A stretch of DNA of 64,000 nt from DATFFO01 sp963744905 (GTDB lineage Bacteria; Actinomycetota; Acidimicrobiia; Spongiisociales; ZC4RG35), in assembly GCA_963744905.1 (NCBI GenBank), contig CAVUUV010000002.1, positions 186,001 to 250,000 on the forward strand, in the 5' to 3' direction. The position numbers and the translations under genes are program-made. The notes beneath the pieces were generated by a model that saw nothing but the letters and a program-made list of their open reading frames with translations, was not told where the DNA came from and did not search any database. This document shows, one piece after another, positions 36,120 through 44,634 of this stretch (within the stretch, counting starts at the first letter, position 1; every line of letters starts with the position of its first letter).

Positions 36120-36258
36120 GGCAACCGACCGGGTTGCCTTGACATCAGAACGGGTCTCCATGTGGGAAAGCCGGTCGAAGTCCGGCACTGACCCGCAACC
36201 GTAGGCCGCCATGGGCGGCAAGTCGGACTACCACCTGGAGATCACGGCTCCACATACC
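36120..36258 (+). promoter_or_regulatory. Cobalamin riboswitch
   Basis: The B12-box region is nearly canonical: GGGAAAGCCGGTCGAAGTCC, then GGCACTGACCCGCAACCGT, a variable stem, and AAGTCGGACTACCACCTGG at the 3' end; GGTTGCC at the 5' side fits the closing region. It lies 112 bases before the ATG at 36371 and reads in the same direction as the next five genes. Cobalamin binding is expected to lower expression. A GC-rich hairpin (GCGGGC/GCCCG near 36270-36285) lies in the leader, but I see no T-run, so translational control is more likely than termination. Confidence 0.93.
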
Positions 36259-36370
36259 CGTCGTGGACTGCGGGCGGAGCCCGGGACGTCCATGGCTCTC
36301 CCCAAGACGGGCGCGGGCCTCCCTCGTCGCTGGGTTCTAAGCGCATCGACGAGAGAAGAGGACTAGAGGC

Positions 36371-37825
36371 ATGACTCCCAATCGACGCACTCGGGCCGGC
36401 GTGGCCCTCACCACCGCTGCACTGGTGGTGGGTATTTTCGCAAACCTTCCCGCCTTGGCTCAGACCGAGCCCGCCGCATCGGCTGCCGACTGGATTGCCG
36501 GCGAGCTGGATGCGCCCGCTCCCAGTTTCGACGTGTTCGGCAAGGCTGCGGCGCGCAACGACGTGATATACGCTCTCGCCGCAGCCGGTAACCATGAGGG
36601 GGCGGTCCGCAGGGCATTATCCGAGTTGCAGGCCGGCGCCGAAGACTACGTCGGCCCGGCGGGATCGACCAGCACCGGCGCACTGGCCAAGGTTCTCCTC
36701 TCGATTGAGATCAATCACGAGAGCCCGACGGATTTCATCCCGGGCCGGGACCTGGAGGCGGAGCTGCGAGCCTCCATGGGAGCCGACGGCAGGTTCGCCG
36801 ACGATGTCTTCAACCAGTCGCTGGCGTTGATCGCCCTCAGCACTACACCCGCGGGCGTCCCCGATCAGGCCGTCGCCGCCCTGGCCGAGCTGCAGTGCCA
36901 GAGTGGCGAGTTCACCTTCGATGGGACCTGCCCGGCCCCGGCTCCGGATGTGGACTCGACGGCCTTGGCCACCCAGGCCCTCCTCGCCTCCGGGCGATTG
37001 GCGGCCGCGGCCCGAGCGGCGACCTGGCTGGCGCAGTCACAGAATCCCGACGGTTCCTTCCCCAATCCCTACGGCGAGCCGAACGCCAACACGGCAGGGG
37101 TGGCCGGCCAGTCCCTTCGAGCCGCCGGCGAAACCGATGCCGCCGACCTGGCCGCCGCCTTCGTGACGTCGCTTCAACTGCCCGACGGCGGGATCCGATT
37201 CCTGGCGTCGGACACGGAGGCGAACGGGTTTGCCACCCTTCAGGGCATCCTGGCCCTGGGTGCTCCGCCTTTCAGCCGACTATCGGTGCCCCCTTATGGC
37301 GACGTGTCCTGGTCCGACACTTTCGCCGAGGAAACCGACTGGCTGGGGGACTCCAAGATCACCAGGGGCTGTGATCCCGAGGGCAACCTGTTCTGCCCCG
37401 ACCAACCCGTCACCCGTGGACAGATGGCCGCATTCCTCACCCGCGCCCTCCACCTCACCGGCGACGACCCCGACCCCTTCACCGACACCACCGACTCGAT
37501 CTTCGCCGCAGACATCGCCCACATCGCCGCCGCCGGCATAACCAGAGGCTGCAACCCGCCCCAAAACGACCACTACTGCCCCGACCAACCCGTCACCCGC
37601 GGACAGATGGCCGCATTCCTCACCCGCGCCCTCCACCTCACCGGCGACGACCCCGACCCCTTCACCGACACCACCGACTCGATCTTCGCCGCAGACATCG
37701 CCCACGTCGCCGCCGCCGGCATAACCAGAGGCTGCAACCCGCCCCAAAACGACCACTACTGCCCCGACCAACCCGTCACCCGCGGACAGATGGCGGCATT
37801 CCTGTTCCGGGCGGAAGGACCCTGA
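36371..37825 (+). CDS. Secreted alpha/alpha-barrel (prenyltransferase-repeat/intrinsic-factor-like) protein with SLH units
   Basis: 484 residues. Signal peptide RAGVALTTAALVVGIFANLPALAQ. Residues about 30-305 show helical repeats of the terpenoid-cyclase alpha/alpha toroid type, for example LQCQSGEFTFDGTCP...DVDSTALATQALLASG and LAQSQNPDGSFPNPYGEPNA. This fold is shared by the N-terminal domain of intrinsic factor and transcobalamin. Residues about 310-484 are three S-layer-homology-like units (ITRGCNPP...YCPD...VTRGQMAAFL), which should hold it to the wall. It directly follows the cobalamin riboswitch and precedes a transcobalamin-C-terminal-like gene, so a B12-binding role is inferred. No enzymatic motif is seen. 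Confidence 0.85.
   Translation: MTPNRRTRAGVALTTAALVVGIFANLPALAQTEPAASAADWIAGELDAPAPSFDVFGKAAARNDVIYALAAAGNHEGAVRRALSELQAGAEDYVGPAGSTSTGALAKVLLSIEINHESPTDFIPGRDLEAELRASMGADGRFADDVFNQSLALIALSTTPAGVPDQAVAALAELQCQSGEFTFDGTCPAPAPDVDSTALATQALLASGRLAAAARAATWLAQSQNPDGSFPNPYGEPNANTAGVAGQSLRAAGETDAADLAAAFVTSLQLPDGGIRFLASDTEANGFATLQGILALGAPPFSRLSVPPYGDVSWSDTFAEETDWLGDSKITRGCDPEGNLFCPDQPVTRGQMAAFLTRALHLTGDDPDPFTDTTDSIFAADIAHIAAAGITRGCNPPQNDHYCPDQPVTRGQMAAFLTRALHLTGDDPDPFTDTTDSIFAADIAHVAAAGITRGCNPPQNDHYCPDQPVTRGQMAAFLFRAEGP
37394..37800 (+). repeat. Near-identical 183-base tandem repeats encoding SLH units
   Basis: The DNA TGCCCCGACCAACCCGTCACC begins at 37394, 37577 and 37760, a constant 183-base (61-residue) spacing. 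Between copies the sequence is almost identical (for example one Ile/Val difference in HIAAAG/HVAAAG), far more alike than protein function needs. This points to recent duplication or gene conversion of SLH units within the preceding gene. Confidence 0.9.
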
Positions 37826-37863
37826 CCACGCCTCGCCTGTTCAGAGCCGTCGCAACCGTCGCC

Positions 37864-38664
37864 ATGGTCGCCGTGGCCTGGTCCCTCCTGTGTGGCCCGC
37901 CCGCGATTGCGGGCAGCGGCTGCTCTACCGGGGAGGGGGTGACCGTGGTGGTTGACTTCGCCGCATTCGGCCGTGGTGTGGAGGTGGGATGCGCTTCCGG
38001 CCGGCCGACCTCGGGGTTGGCCGCCATGGACGGGGCCGGTTTCGAAGTCACCCCTGTCCAGTCGAGTCCTGGATTCGTGTGCAGGATCGATGGTTACCCC
38101 ACCCCCGCCGATGAGGACTGCGCCGACACTCCTCCCGCCTCGGCCTACTGGTCATACTGGACAGCCGGACAGGGCGGGGCCTGGGAGTTGAGCCAGCTCG
38201 GGGCCGGCTCGGGTGTGGCCACCGCCTACATCGGCTGGTCCTTCGTCACCGACCGCCCCATACCACCCAGGTTCGAGATTCCTCCGCCCGCCAGCACCAC
38301 CACCACCGGCACCAGCACCGGCACAACCCCCACCACCACCAGCACAACCCCCACCACCACCAGCACCCCCACCACCAGCACACTCCCCACCACCAGCACA
38401 ACCCCCACCACCACCAGCACAACCCCCACCACCACCAGCACAACCCCCACCACCACCAGCACAACCCCCACCACCACCAGCACAACCCCCACCACCACCA
38501 GCACAACCCCCACCACCACCCTGACAACCCCCACCACCCTGACAACCCCCACCACCACCGGCGGTGGTGGTTCGCCCGCCCCGGCCCTGGTGGGGGTGGG
38601 CTTGATCGTGGCCGGGGGAGCAGGAGCACTGTGGCTGGCCCGGCGGGGAGGAGTCAACAGGTGA
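37864..38664 (+). CDS. Secreted DUF4430 / transcobalamin C-terminal-like protein on a Thr/Pro stalk
   Basis: From ATG 37864 it has 266 residues: a short signal sequence (VAVAWSLLCGPPAIAG), then a beta-type domain to about residue 140 with GVEVGCASG, FVCRIDGYPTPADEDC, SAYWSYWTAGQGGAWE and AYIGWSF, the pattern of transcobalamin-like C-terminal/DUF4430 domains. A Thr-Pro-Ser stalk (about 145-225) leads to a C-terminal membrane helix (ALVGVGLIVAGGAGALWLA) and RR tail. An in-frame CTG at 37822 overlapping the previous stop would give a better signal peptide (TTPRLFRAVATVAMVAVAW). Its end overlaps the next gene's GTG start. I infer a surface partner of the barrel protein in B12 binding. Confidence 0.84.
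   Translation: MVAVAWSLLCGPPAIAGSGCSTGEGVTVVVDFAAFGRGVEVGCASGRPTSGLAAMDGAGFEVTPVQSSPGFVCRIDGYPTPADEDCADTPPASAYWSYWTAGQGGAWELSQLGAGSGVATAYIGWSFVTDRPIPPRFEIPPPASTTTTGTSTGTTPTTTSTTPTTTSTPTTSTLPTTSTTPTTTSTTPTTTSTTPTTTSTTPTTTSTTPTTTSTTPTTTLTTPTTLTTPTTTGGGGSPAPALVGVGLIVAGGAGALWLARRGGVNR
38293..38563 (+). repeat. 21-base tandem repeat coding for a TTTSTTP stalk
   Basis: The DNA is built on ACCACCACCAGCACAACCCCC repeated in frame, giving TTTSTTP heptads (clearest 38404-38519, degenerate at both sides). Such tracts change in copy number by slippage; the encoded segment is a mucin-like, probably glycosylated spacer between the surface domain and membrane anchor. Confidence 0.9.
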
Positions 38665-39773
38665 AGATCGAACGCCGCCTGCCCCGCCGTCTCCACGCCG
38701 GAGCGTGGTGGCTTTGGGCTCTCGGGCTGGCGGCGGCGGCCACCAGGACCACCAACCCTGTCCTGGCGGGTCTGGTCATCACCGCCGCCATCCTGGTGGT
38801 GGCTGCCCGCCGGCCCACGGCTGATTGGGCGGGTGGCTTCCGCGCCTACCTGATCGTCGCTCTGGCTGTGATCGTCATCCGGGTCCTGTTCCGGGTCGTC
38901 CTGGGAGGCGCCTTCGGAACCCACGTCCTTCTCAGCCTCCCTCGCCTGGCGCTGCCCTCCTGGGCGGGAGGCATCACCCTGGGTGGCCCGGTGACCCTGG
39001 AGGCGGCTCTCGCCGCTCTCAACGACGGCCTGCGCCTGGCCGCCATCGTCGTGTGCGTGGGTAGCGCCAACACGCTGGCCGATCCCCGTCGCCTCCTACG
39101 TTCTCTGCCCCGGGCGCTGCACGACGTCGGCAATGCGGCTGCCGTGGCACTCTCCCTAGCCCCCCAGCTGGTTGAATCGTTCGCCCGGATCAGACGAGCC
39201 GAGAAGCTCCGCGGCCAGCCTGATCACCGATCGATCAGGCAGTCACTGATCGCTCCCGTCCTCGAGGACGCCATGCAGCGCTCGCTGGCGATGGCCGCCG
39301 CCATGGACAGTCGTGGCTATGGCCACCGGCCCGATTCGACCAGAGCCGGCTCTGCGTCTACGGCCCTGGCCGCCCTTGGCGGGTTGTGCCTGGGGACATT
39401 CGGGCTCATGGGTTCCACGATGAGCCCATGGGCCTCGTTTTCGATCCTGATGGCTTCCGCCGCCCTGGGTGCGACGGGCATGATCCGATCCGGCAAGAAG
39501 GTGAAGCGGACGGTATATCGACCCTCACCATGGCGTATGGAGGAATGGCTGGTGGCGGGCTGTGGGGTGATGGCCGCCGTGGCGGTCTGGTCGAGCGCCC
39601 TGATCCAGCCTGCGGCTTTGGTGCCGTCACTCATTCCCCTCTCCTGGCCCACTCTCCCCTTCATCCCTCTGCTCGGAATCGCCCTCGCCGCTCTTCCCGC
39701 CTGGCTCGCGCCACCCGTCTCCCCCTCGGTATATCCGAGCCGGATCAGCCATCCCGAGGGAGCGGTGTCATGA
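38661..39773 (+). CDS. ECF transporter transmembrane T component (CbiQ/EcfT family)
   Basis: GTG 38661 overlaps the previous stop and has GGGGAGGAG upstream; the product is 370 residues. It has several N-terminal membrane helices (LAAAATRTTNPVLAGLVITA, LIVALAVIVIRVLF), then the cytoplasmic coupling helices with RIRRAEKLRGQ and MAAAMDSRGYGHRP, the two Arg-centred coupling motifs that contact the ATPases, and further helices at the C-terminus. Its stop overlaps the ATPase start (ATGA). Confidence 0.9.
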   Translation: MKIERRLPRRLHAGAWWLWALGLAAAATRTTNPVLAGLVITAAILVVAARRPTADWAGGFRAYLIVALAVIVIRVLFRVVLGGAFGTHVLLSLPRLALPSWAGGITLGGPVTLEAALAALNDGLRLAAIVVCVGSANTLADPRRLLRSLPRALHDVGNAAAVALSLAPQLVESFARIRRAEKLRGQPDHRSIRQSLIAPVLEDAMQRSLAMAAAMDSRGYGHRPDSTRAGSASTALAALGGLCLGTFGLMGSTMSPWASFSILMASAALGATGMIRSGKKVKRTVYRPSPWRMEEWLVAGCGVMAAVAVWSSALIQPAALVPSLIPLSWPTLPFIPLLGIALAALPAWLAPPVSPSVYPSRISHPEGAVS

Positions 39774-41374
39774 TCCGTTTCTCCAACGTCACCTTCACGT
39801 ACCCCGCAGCCCAGGTCCCCGCCTTGCTCGACGTCGAGCTGGATGTGGACGAAGGCTCGCTGTGCCTGGTTACCGGACTCACCGGCGCCGGAAAGTCGAC
39901 CCTGCTGGCGGCCGTCAACGGCCTCGTGCCCAGATTCAGCGGGGGCACCCTGCGCGGATCGGTGACGGTGGCGGGACGCGACACGAGCCGCAACAGGTTG
40001 AGGGAGATGGCCGACCTGGTCGGCTGGGTAGCCCAGGAGCCCCGTCGAGGCTTCGTAACCGAGACGGTCGAGGACGAGCTGGCCTACACGATGGAACAAC
40101 TCGGCCTGGAACCACAGGCCATGCGCAAGCGAGTCGAGGAGACCCTCGACCTGCTGGGCCTGGCCCCGCTCCGGAATCGTCGTCTGCAGGGGCTTTCGGC
40201 GGGAGAGGCCCAGCGGGTCGCCATCGGGGCCGTGCTCACCGCTCATCCCCGGGTGCTGGTCCTGGACGAGCCGACCTCGGCTCTGGACCCGACCGCCGCC
40301 GAGGAGGTGCTGGCGGCAGTGGTGCGCCTGGTCCACGACGTCGGGCTGACCGTTCTGATGGCCGAGCACCGACTGGAACGGGTGATCCACTATGCCGACG
40401 AGATAGCGTTCGTCACCGCCAGGGGCGAAGTGTGCCAGGGCCCCCCGGCCAGGATGATGGAGACGTCACCCGTCGCCCCTCCGGTCGTGGAGCTGGCCCG
40501 TCTGGTGGGCTGGTCTCCTCCACCCCTGTCGGTTCGCGATGCTCGCCGAGTCGCCCCCGACCTGCGTGATCGACTCCGACCTGCATCTCGCCCACCCTCC
40601 GCTGGCGCCGCCATCCTGGCTTCGGTGCGCGGTTTGAACGTCGTCCACGACCAGGTGGTGGCCGTGAGAGACGTCGATCTGGATCTCGAGGCGGGAACGA
40701 TCACCGCCGTCATGGGCCGCAATGGGGCCGGCAAGTCCTCATTGCTGTGGGCGATGCAGGGCTCGGGTCGGCGACGGGGTGGATCGGTCGAGGTGCTGGG
40801 CGACGATCCCGCCCGATTGGCGCCGGCCCAGGCACGCCGCCGGGTGACTCTCGTCCCCCAGGACCCGGCCGACCTGTTGTATCTCGATAGTGTGGACGAC
40901 GAGTGCCGGCAGGCGGACGCCCAGGCCGGAGTCACCTCCGGTACCTGCGCTGCTCTAGCCGGGCGCCTGGTCCCGGACCTCGACTACCACTCCCACCCGG
41001 CCGACCTTTCGGAGGGAGAGAAGCTGGGGCTCGTCCTGGCGATACAACTCACGTCCTCTCCCCCGGTGGTGCTGCTGGACGAGCCCACGCGGGGTCTCGA
41101 CTACAACGCCAAGAAGCGGCTGACCCGCCTGCTTCGGGAGCTGGCCGAAGGTGGCAGCGCCGTCGCCGTGGCCACCCACGACGTCGAGTTCGTGGCCGAC
41201 ACCGCCCAGCGGGTGGTGGTTCTGGCCGAGGGGGAAGTCGTAGCCCGGGGCGAGACCGAGACCGTGCTGACGGCATCCCCCGCCTTCGCCCCCCAGGTGG
41301 CCAAGATCATGGCCCCGGGACGCTACCTGACGGTGGCGGACGTGGCCGCATCCCTGGGGGGCGACGCGGCATGA
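39770..41374 (+). CDS. ECF transporter double ATPase (two ABC domains fused)
   Basis: 534 residues from ATG 39770, which overlaps the T-component stop. Domain 1: Walker A GLTGAGKST (36-44), signature LSAGEAQRV (142-150), Walker B VLVLDEPTS (162-170). Domain 2 begins near residue 285: Walker A GRNGAGKSS, signature LSEGEKLGL, Walker B VVLLDEPTRGLD. This is the EcfA1-EcfA2 pair as one chain. A long in-frame extension upstream (to 39386) runs through the T gene and is not real. It overlaps the S-component start (ATGA). Confidence 0.94.
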   Translation: MIRFSNVTFTYPAAQVPALLDVELDVDEGSLCLVTGLTGAGKSTLLAAVNGLVPRFSGGTLRGSVTVAGRDTSRNRLREMADLVGWVAQEPRRGFVTETVEDELAYTMEQLGLEPQAMRKRVEETLDLLGLAPLRNRRLQGLSAGEAQRVAIGAVLTAHPRVLVLDEPTSALDPTAAEEVLAAVVRLVHDVGLTVLMAEHRLERVIHYADEIAFVTARGEVCQGPPARMMETSPVAPPVVELARLVGWSPPPLSVRDARRVAPDLRDRLRPASRPPSAGAAILASVRGLNVVHDQVVAVRDVDLDLEAGTITAVMGRNGAGKSSLLWAMQGSGRRRGGSVEVLGDDPARLAPAQARRRVTLVPQDPADLLYLDSVDDECRQADAQAGVTSGTCAALAGRLVPDLDYHSHPADLSEGEKLGLVLAIQLTSSPPVVLLDEPTRGLDYNAKKRLTRLLRELAEGGSAVAVATHDVEFVADTAQRVVVLAEGEVVARGETETVLTASPAFAPQVAKIMAPGRYLTVADVAASLGGDAA

Positions 41375-42189
41375 GCAACCGCCTCCCCATGCGCTCCTCT
41401 GCCCGCTGGGCCCTGGCCGTGTCGCTCGTCGTCACCGGGGCCGCCTTCGGCTGGCCGCTCCTCACCGGGGCCGGGAGCTCGCTGGGCCAGGACGAGACCA
41501 CTCCCCTGCTGTTCGCTGTGGTCCTGGCGCTGCTCGCCCTCATCTCCGTCGCCGAGGTGAGCCGGGGCGGGCTCGATGCCAAGACGGTCGCCATGCTGGG
41601 AGTCCTCTCGGCCCTGGGAGCAGCCCTTCGCCCCCTGGGGGCAGGGACGGGAGGCATCGAACCGATCTTCTTCTTGATCATCCTCGCCGGTCGGGCCTTC
41701 GGTCCGGGCTTCGGGTTCTTGCTCGGCTCGACGACGTTGCTGACGTCGGCCTTCCTCACCGCCGGTGTGGGTCCCTGGCTTCCCTACCAGATGATGGCGG
41801 CGGCCTGGGTGGGCCTGGGCGCGGGACTCCTGCCGCCCGCCCGCGGCCGGAGGGAACTGGCCATGCTGGCCGGCTACGGGGCGGTGTCCTCGGTGCTCTT
41901 CGGGCTCCTGATGAACCTGTCCTTCTGGCCCTTCACGCTGGGCGCGGACACGGCTCTCTCCTTCGTGGCCGGCGGGACCCTGGCAGAGAATCTGCATCGC
42001 TTCCTTCTCTTCTCCCTGGCGACCTCTCTGGGCTGGGACCTGGGACGGGCCCTGACGACCGTGGTGTGCATCGTTCTCCTCGGCCCGCTAGTCATGCGTG
42101 CCCTGGAGCGAGCAGCGCGACGGGGCGCCTTCGACGAGGAACCGGTCTTCGAAACCGCCGCCGCCCCGGCTCAGTCGACCGACACGTAG
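41371..42189 (+). CDS. ECF transporter substrate-binding S component, probably for cobalamin
   Basis: 272 residues from ATG 41371. Six or seven membrane helices, including WALAVSLVVTGAAFGWPLL, PLLFAVVLALLALISVAEV, IFFLIILAGRAFGPGFGFLLG and LLPPARGRR between helices. The GRAFGPGFGFLLGSTTLLTSAF stretch matches S components of vitamin transporters (cut here across 20 residues). Specificity for cobalamin rests on the riboswitch and the two surface proteins, not on the S sequence itself. Its 3' end overlaps serA, convergent, by 19 bases. Confidence 0.87.
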   Translation: MSNRLPMRSSARWALAVSLVVTGAAFGWPLLTGAGSSLGQDETTPLLFAVVLALLALISVAEVSRGGLDAKTVAMLGVLSALGAALRPLGAGTGGIEPIFFLIILAGRAFGPGFGFLLGSTTLLTSAFLTAGVGPWLPYQMMAAAWVGLGAGLLPPARGRRELAMLAGYGAVSSVLFGLLMNLSFWPFTLGADTALSFVAGGTLAENLHRFLLFSLATSLGWDLGRALTTVVCIVLLGPLVMRALERAARRGAFDEEPVFETAAAPAQSTDT

Positions 42190-43751
42190 CGGGCTTCGGC
42201 GATCCCGTCGATATTGCGCAGGTCGGCCAGCTGGCTCTCGCTGAGCGGCTGATCGAGATTGAGCCCCATCATGGCGGCGTCTCCCGTGACCCGCGACCTC
42301 CCCACCACCATGTTGGCGATGTTGACCCCCCGGTCTCCCAGGAAAGACCCCACCCTCCCGATCATCCCCGGCACGTCCAGATTGCGGACGATCAACATGT
42401 GGGGCGAAACCGGCAGCTCGACCTCGTGACCCATGATCTCGGTCAGGATCGGGCCTTTGCGGCTCAGCGTGGCCGAAACCGATATGTGCCTGCCCCCCAC
42501 CGACCCCCGCACCCCGATGACGGACTGGTAGTCCTCCGCCGTCTCCGAGCTCTCCTGGTCGACCCCCATGCCGTGCTGTTCGGCCAGAGCCGGAGCATTT
42601 ACATAGGTGATGGTCCGGGACGAGAGCACCGAAAGCGCCCCTTTGAGCACCGCCAGGGTGATGGGCCTCATCTCGCCCGCCCCGATCCGTCCCTCTGCCC
42701 GAACGGTGAGCTTCTCGGGTAGGCCCTCGGCGAGGGCGGTGAAAATTCGACCGAGTTGCTCGGCGGTGGGCAGGAACGCCGCCACTTCATCGGGGACAGA
42801 GGTCCCCATGTCGAGGTTCACCGCCGACAGGACCAGCTCACCCCGCAGGGCGGCCGCCACCGCCTCTGCAACGTCCGTGCCCGCCTTGTCCTGGGCCTCG
42901 GCCGTCGAAGCTCCCAGATGGGGGGTCAGGACCACGCTCTCCAGCTCGAAGAGGGCAGAATCGGTCAGGGGCTCGCTGGCGTAGACGTCGAGCCCGGCCC
43001 CCGCCACCCGTCCGTCGCGGATGGCCTCGGCCAGGGCGTCCTCGTCGATGATCCCGCCCCGGGCGGCATTGATGATCCTCACTCCCGGCTTGACCTTCGC
43101 CAGAGCCTCCTTACCCAGAAGGCCCGCGGTATCGGAGGTCATGGGTAAATGAATGGTTATGAAATCCGAAGTGGCCAGCAGGGTGTCCAGATCCAGCAGT
43201 TCCACCCCGAGCCGGCGGGCCCGCTCCTCTGATACGTAGGGGTCAAAGGCGGTGAGGTGCATCCCGAAGGCGAGCGCCCTCTGTGCCACGAGGGTGCCGA
43301 TCCTCCCCAGCCCGATCACGCCCAGGGTCTTTCCGTGCAACTCGACGCCCTGGAATCTCGATCGGTCCCAAATGTGGGCCCGGAGCGTGGCGTCGGCGCT
43401 GGCGATGTTGCGAGCCTGGGCCAACAACAGAGCCAGGGCGTGCTCGGCGGCGGAAATGATGTTGGCGTGGGGGGCGTTGACGACGATGATCCCCGCACCT
43501 GTGGCCGCCTCCAGATCGATGTTGTCGACGCCGATCCCGGCCCGGCCGATGACCCGGAGCCGCGGTGCGGCCCCGATCAGCTCGGCATCCACAGATGTGG
43601 CGGAGCGCACCACGAGCGCCTCGGCGTCGGCTAGACGCCCCAACAGCTCGGCGCGGTCACAGTCGATCGCCACGTCGACGTCGCATTGCTCGCCCAGCAC
43701 CGCCAGGCCGGCGTCGGCGATCTTCTCGGCCACGACCACCCTGGGTTTCAT
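42171..43751 (-). CDS. serA: D-3-phosphoglycerate dehydrogenase
   Basis: First step of serine synthesis. ATG 43751 gives 526 residues, the long type with ASB and ACT domains. LRVIGRAGIGVDNIDLEAAT, GVIGLGRIGTLVAQRA (NAD), INAARGGIIDEDAL (catalytic Arg) and LTPHLGAST (His) are typical. The C-terminal ACT domain shows HMLIVRNLDVPGMIGRVGSF and VNIANMVVGR, so feedback inhibition by serine is likely. Confidence 0.96.
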   Translation of the reverse strand: MKPRVVVAEKIADAGLAVLGEQCDVDVAIDCDRAELLGRLADAEALVVRSATSVDAELIGAAPRLRVIGRAGIGVDNIDLEAATGAGIIVVNAPHANIISAAEHALALLLAQARNIASADATLRAHIWDRSRFQGVELHGKTLGVIGLGRIGTLVAQRALAFGMHLTAFDPYVSEERARRLGVELLDLDTLLATSDFITIHLPMTSDTAGLLGKEALAKVKPGVRIINAARGGIIDEDALAEAIRDGRVAGAGLDVYASEPLTDSALFELESVVLTPHLGASTAEAQDKAGTDVAEAVAAALRGELVLSAVNLDMGTSVPDEVAAFLPTAEQLGRIFTALAEGLPEKLTVRAEGRIGAGEMRPITLAVLKGALSVLSSRTITYVNAPALAEQHGMGVDQESSETAEDYQSVIGVRGSVGGRHISVSATLSRKGPILTEIMGHEVELPVSPHMLIVRNLDVPGMIGRVGSFLGDRGVNIANMVVGRSRVTGDAAMMGLNLDQPLSESQLADLRNIDGIAEARYVSVD

Positions 43752-43826
43752 CGACTCCTCGGGATCACGATCCAATGAATTGTGGCGTCCGGCGGGCGCA
43801 GTGCCGAATCAGCCATACTCTCGGCC

Positions 43827-44615
43827 ATGGCCAACGAGTTCGTCTTCGATACCGACACGGCCGTCACTCCGGACGGCCCCCATCTCTACCGGGGTCACCT
43901 CCACCATCGATGGACGATCGGCGGTGTTCCGAACGGTGGGTACGCCATGTCGGTGATGCTCCAGGCCGCCCGCCACGAGTCCCGGCATCCCGATCCCCTC
44001 ACCACCACCGCCCATTTTCTGTCTCCAACCGGCGCCGGGCCGGTCGAGATCCGCTCCGAAGGGGTCAAGGCGGGCCGATCGACCTCGACGATCATGCTGG
44101 CCCTCCACCAGGAGGGACGGGAGCGAATCCGGATGCTCACCACCCTGGGAGACCTCTCGGCCCGCACGGGCCCCACGCACGGCTATCTCGCCCCGCCGAA
44201 GCTGGAGGGCCCTTTCGAGACCCGCCGCAGTCAGCTTCTCCAGGAGTTCCCCCACAACTTCGAGTTCCGCATCCCGGCCGCCGTGGCGGGCGGGGTGTTT
44301 GGTGAACCGACCGGTCACCCCGAGATCGGTGGGACCATCGCCTTCGCCGACGGTCGGCCACCCGATCTCCTGTGCATGCCGGTCATCGCCGACGGCTTCG
44401 CTCCGGTCGTTTTCAACCTCGGCTACACCAACTGGACGCCGACGGTGGAGATGACAGTCCACTTCTGGAGGAACCCCTCGCCGGGTCCGCTCACGGTCTG
44501 GCTCCACAGCGGGGTCATCGAGGAAGGGTTCCACGACGAATCGTCCGACATCTGGGATTCCGAAGGCCATCTGGTGGCCCGGTCCAGACAGTTCGCCATC
44601 ATCCTTCCGCCCTGA
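43827..44615 (+). CDS. Acyl-CoA thioesterase of the double-hotdog (TesB-like) type
   Basis: 262 residues from ATG 43827. Two hotdog units in tandem: WTIGGVPNGGYAMSVMLQAA with HPDPLTTTAHFLSPTG, then NWTPTVEMTVHFWRNP and EGHLVARSRQFAIIL. This layout matches TesB-like/PF13622 thioesterases. Acyl-CoA hydrolysis is inferred; the chain length cannot be judged. Not clearly in an operon. Confidence 0.85.
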   Translation: MANEFVFDTDTAVTPDGPHLYRGHLHHRWTIGGVPNGGYAMSVMLQAARHESRHPDPLTTTAHFLSPTGAGPVEIRSEGVKAGRSTSTIMLALHQEGRERIRMLTTLGDLSARTGPTHGYLAPPKLEGPFETRRSQLLQEFPHNFEFRIPAAVAGGVFGEPTGHPEIGGTIAFADGRPPDLLCMPVIADGFAPVVFNLGYTNWTPTVEMTVHFWRNPSPGPLTVWLHSGVIEEGFHDESSDIWDSEGHLVARSRQFAIILPP

Positions 44616-44634
44616 CGGGCCCGGGGCCCGCGGT

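Noticed and set aside
37394..38563. Regular repeats that could be taken for a CRISPR array
   Set aside because: Repeats are in frame in coding sequence (SLH units and TTTSTTP heptads), with no spacers and no cas genes.
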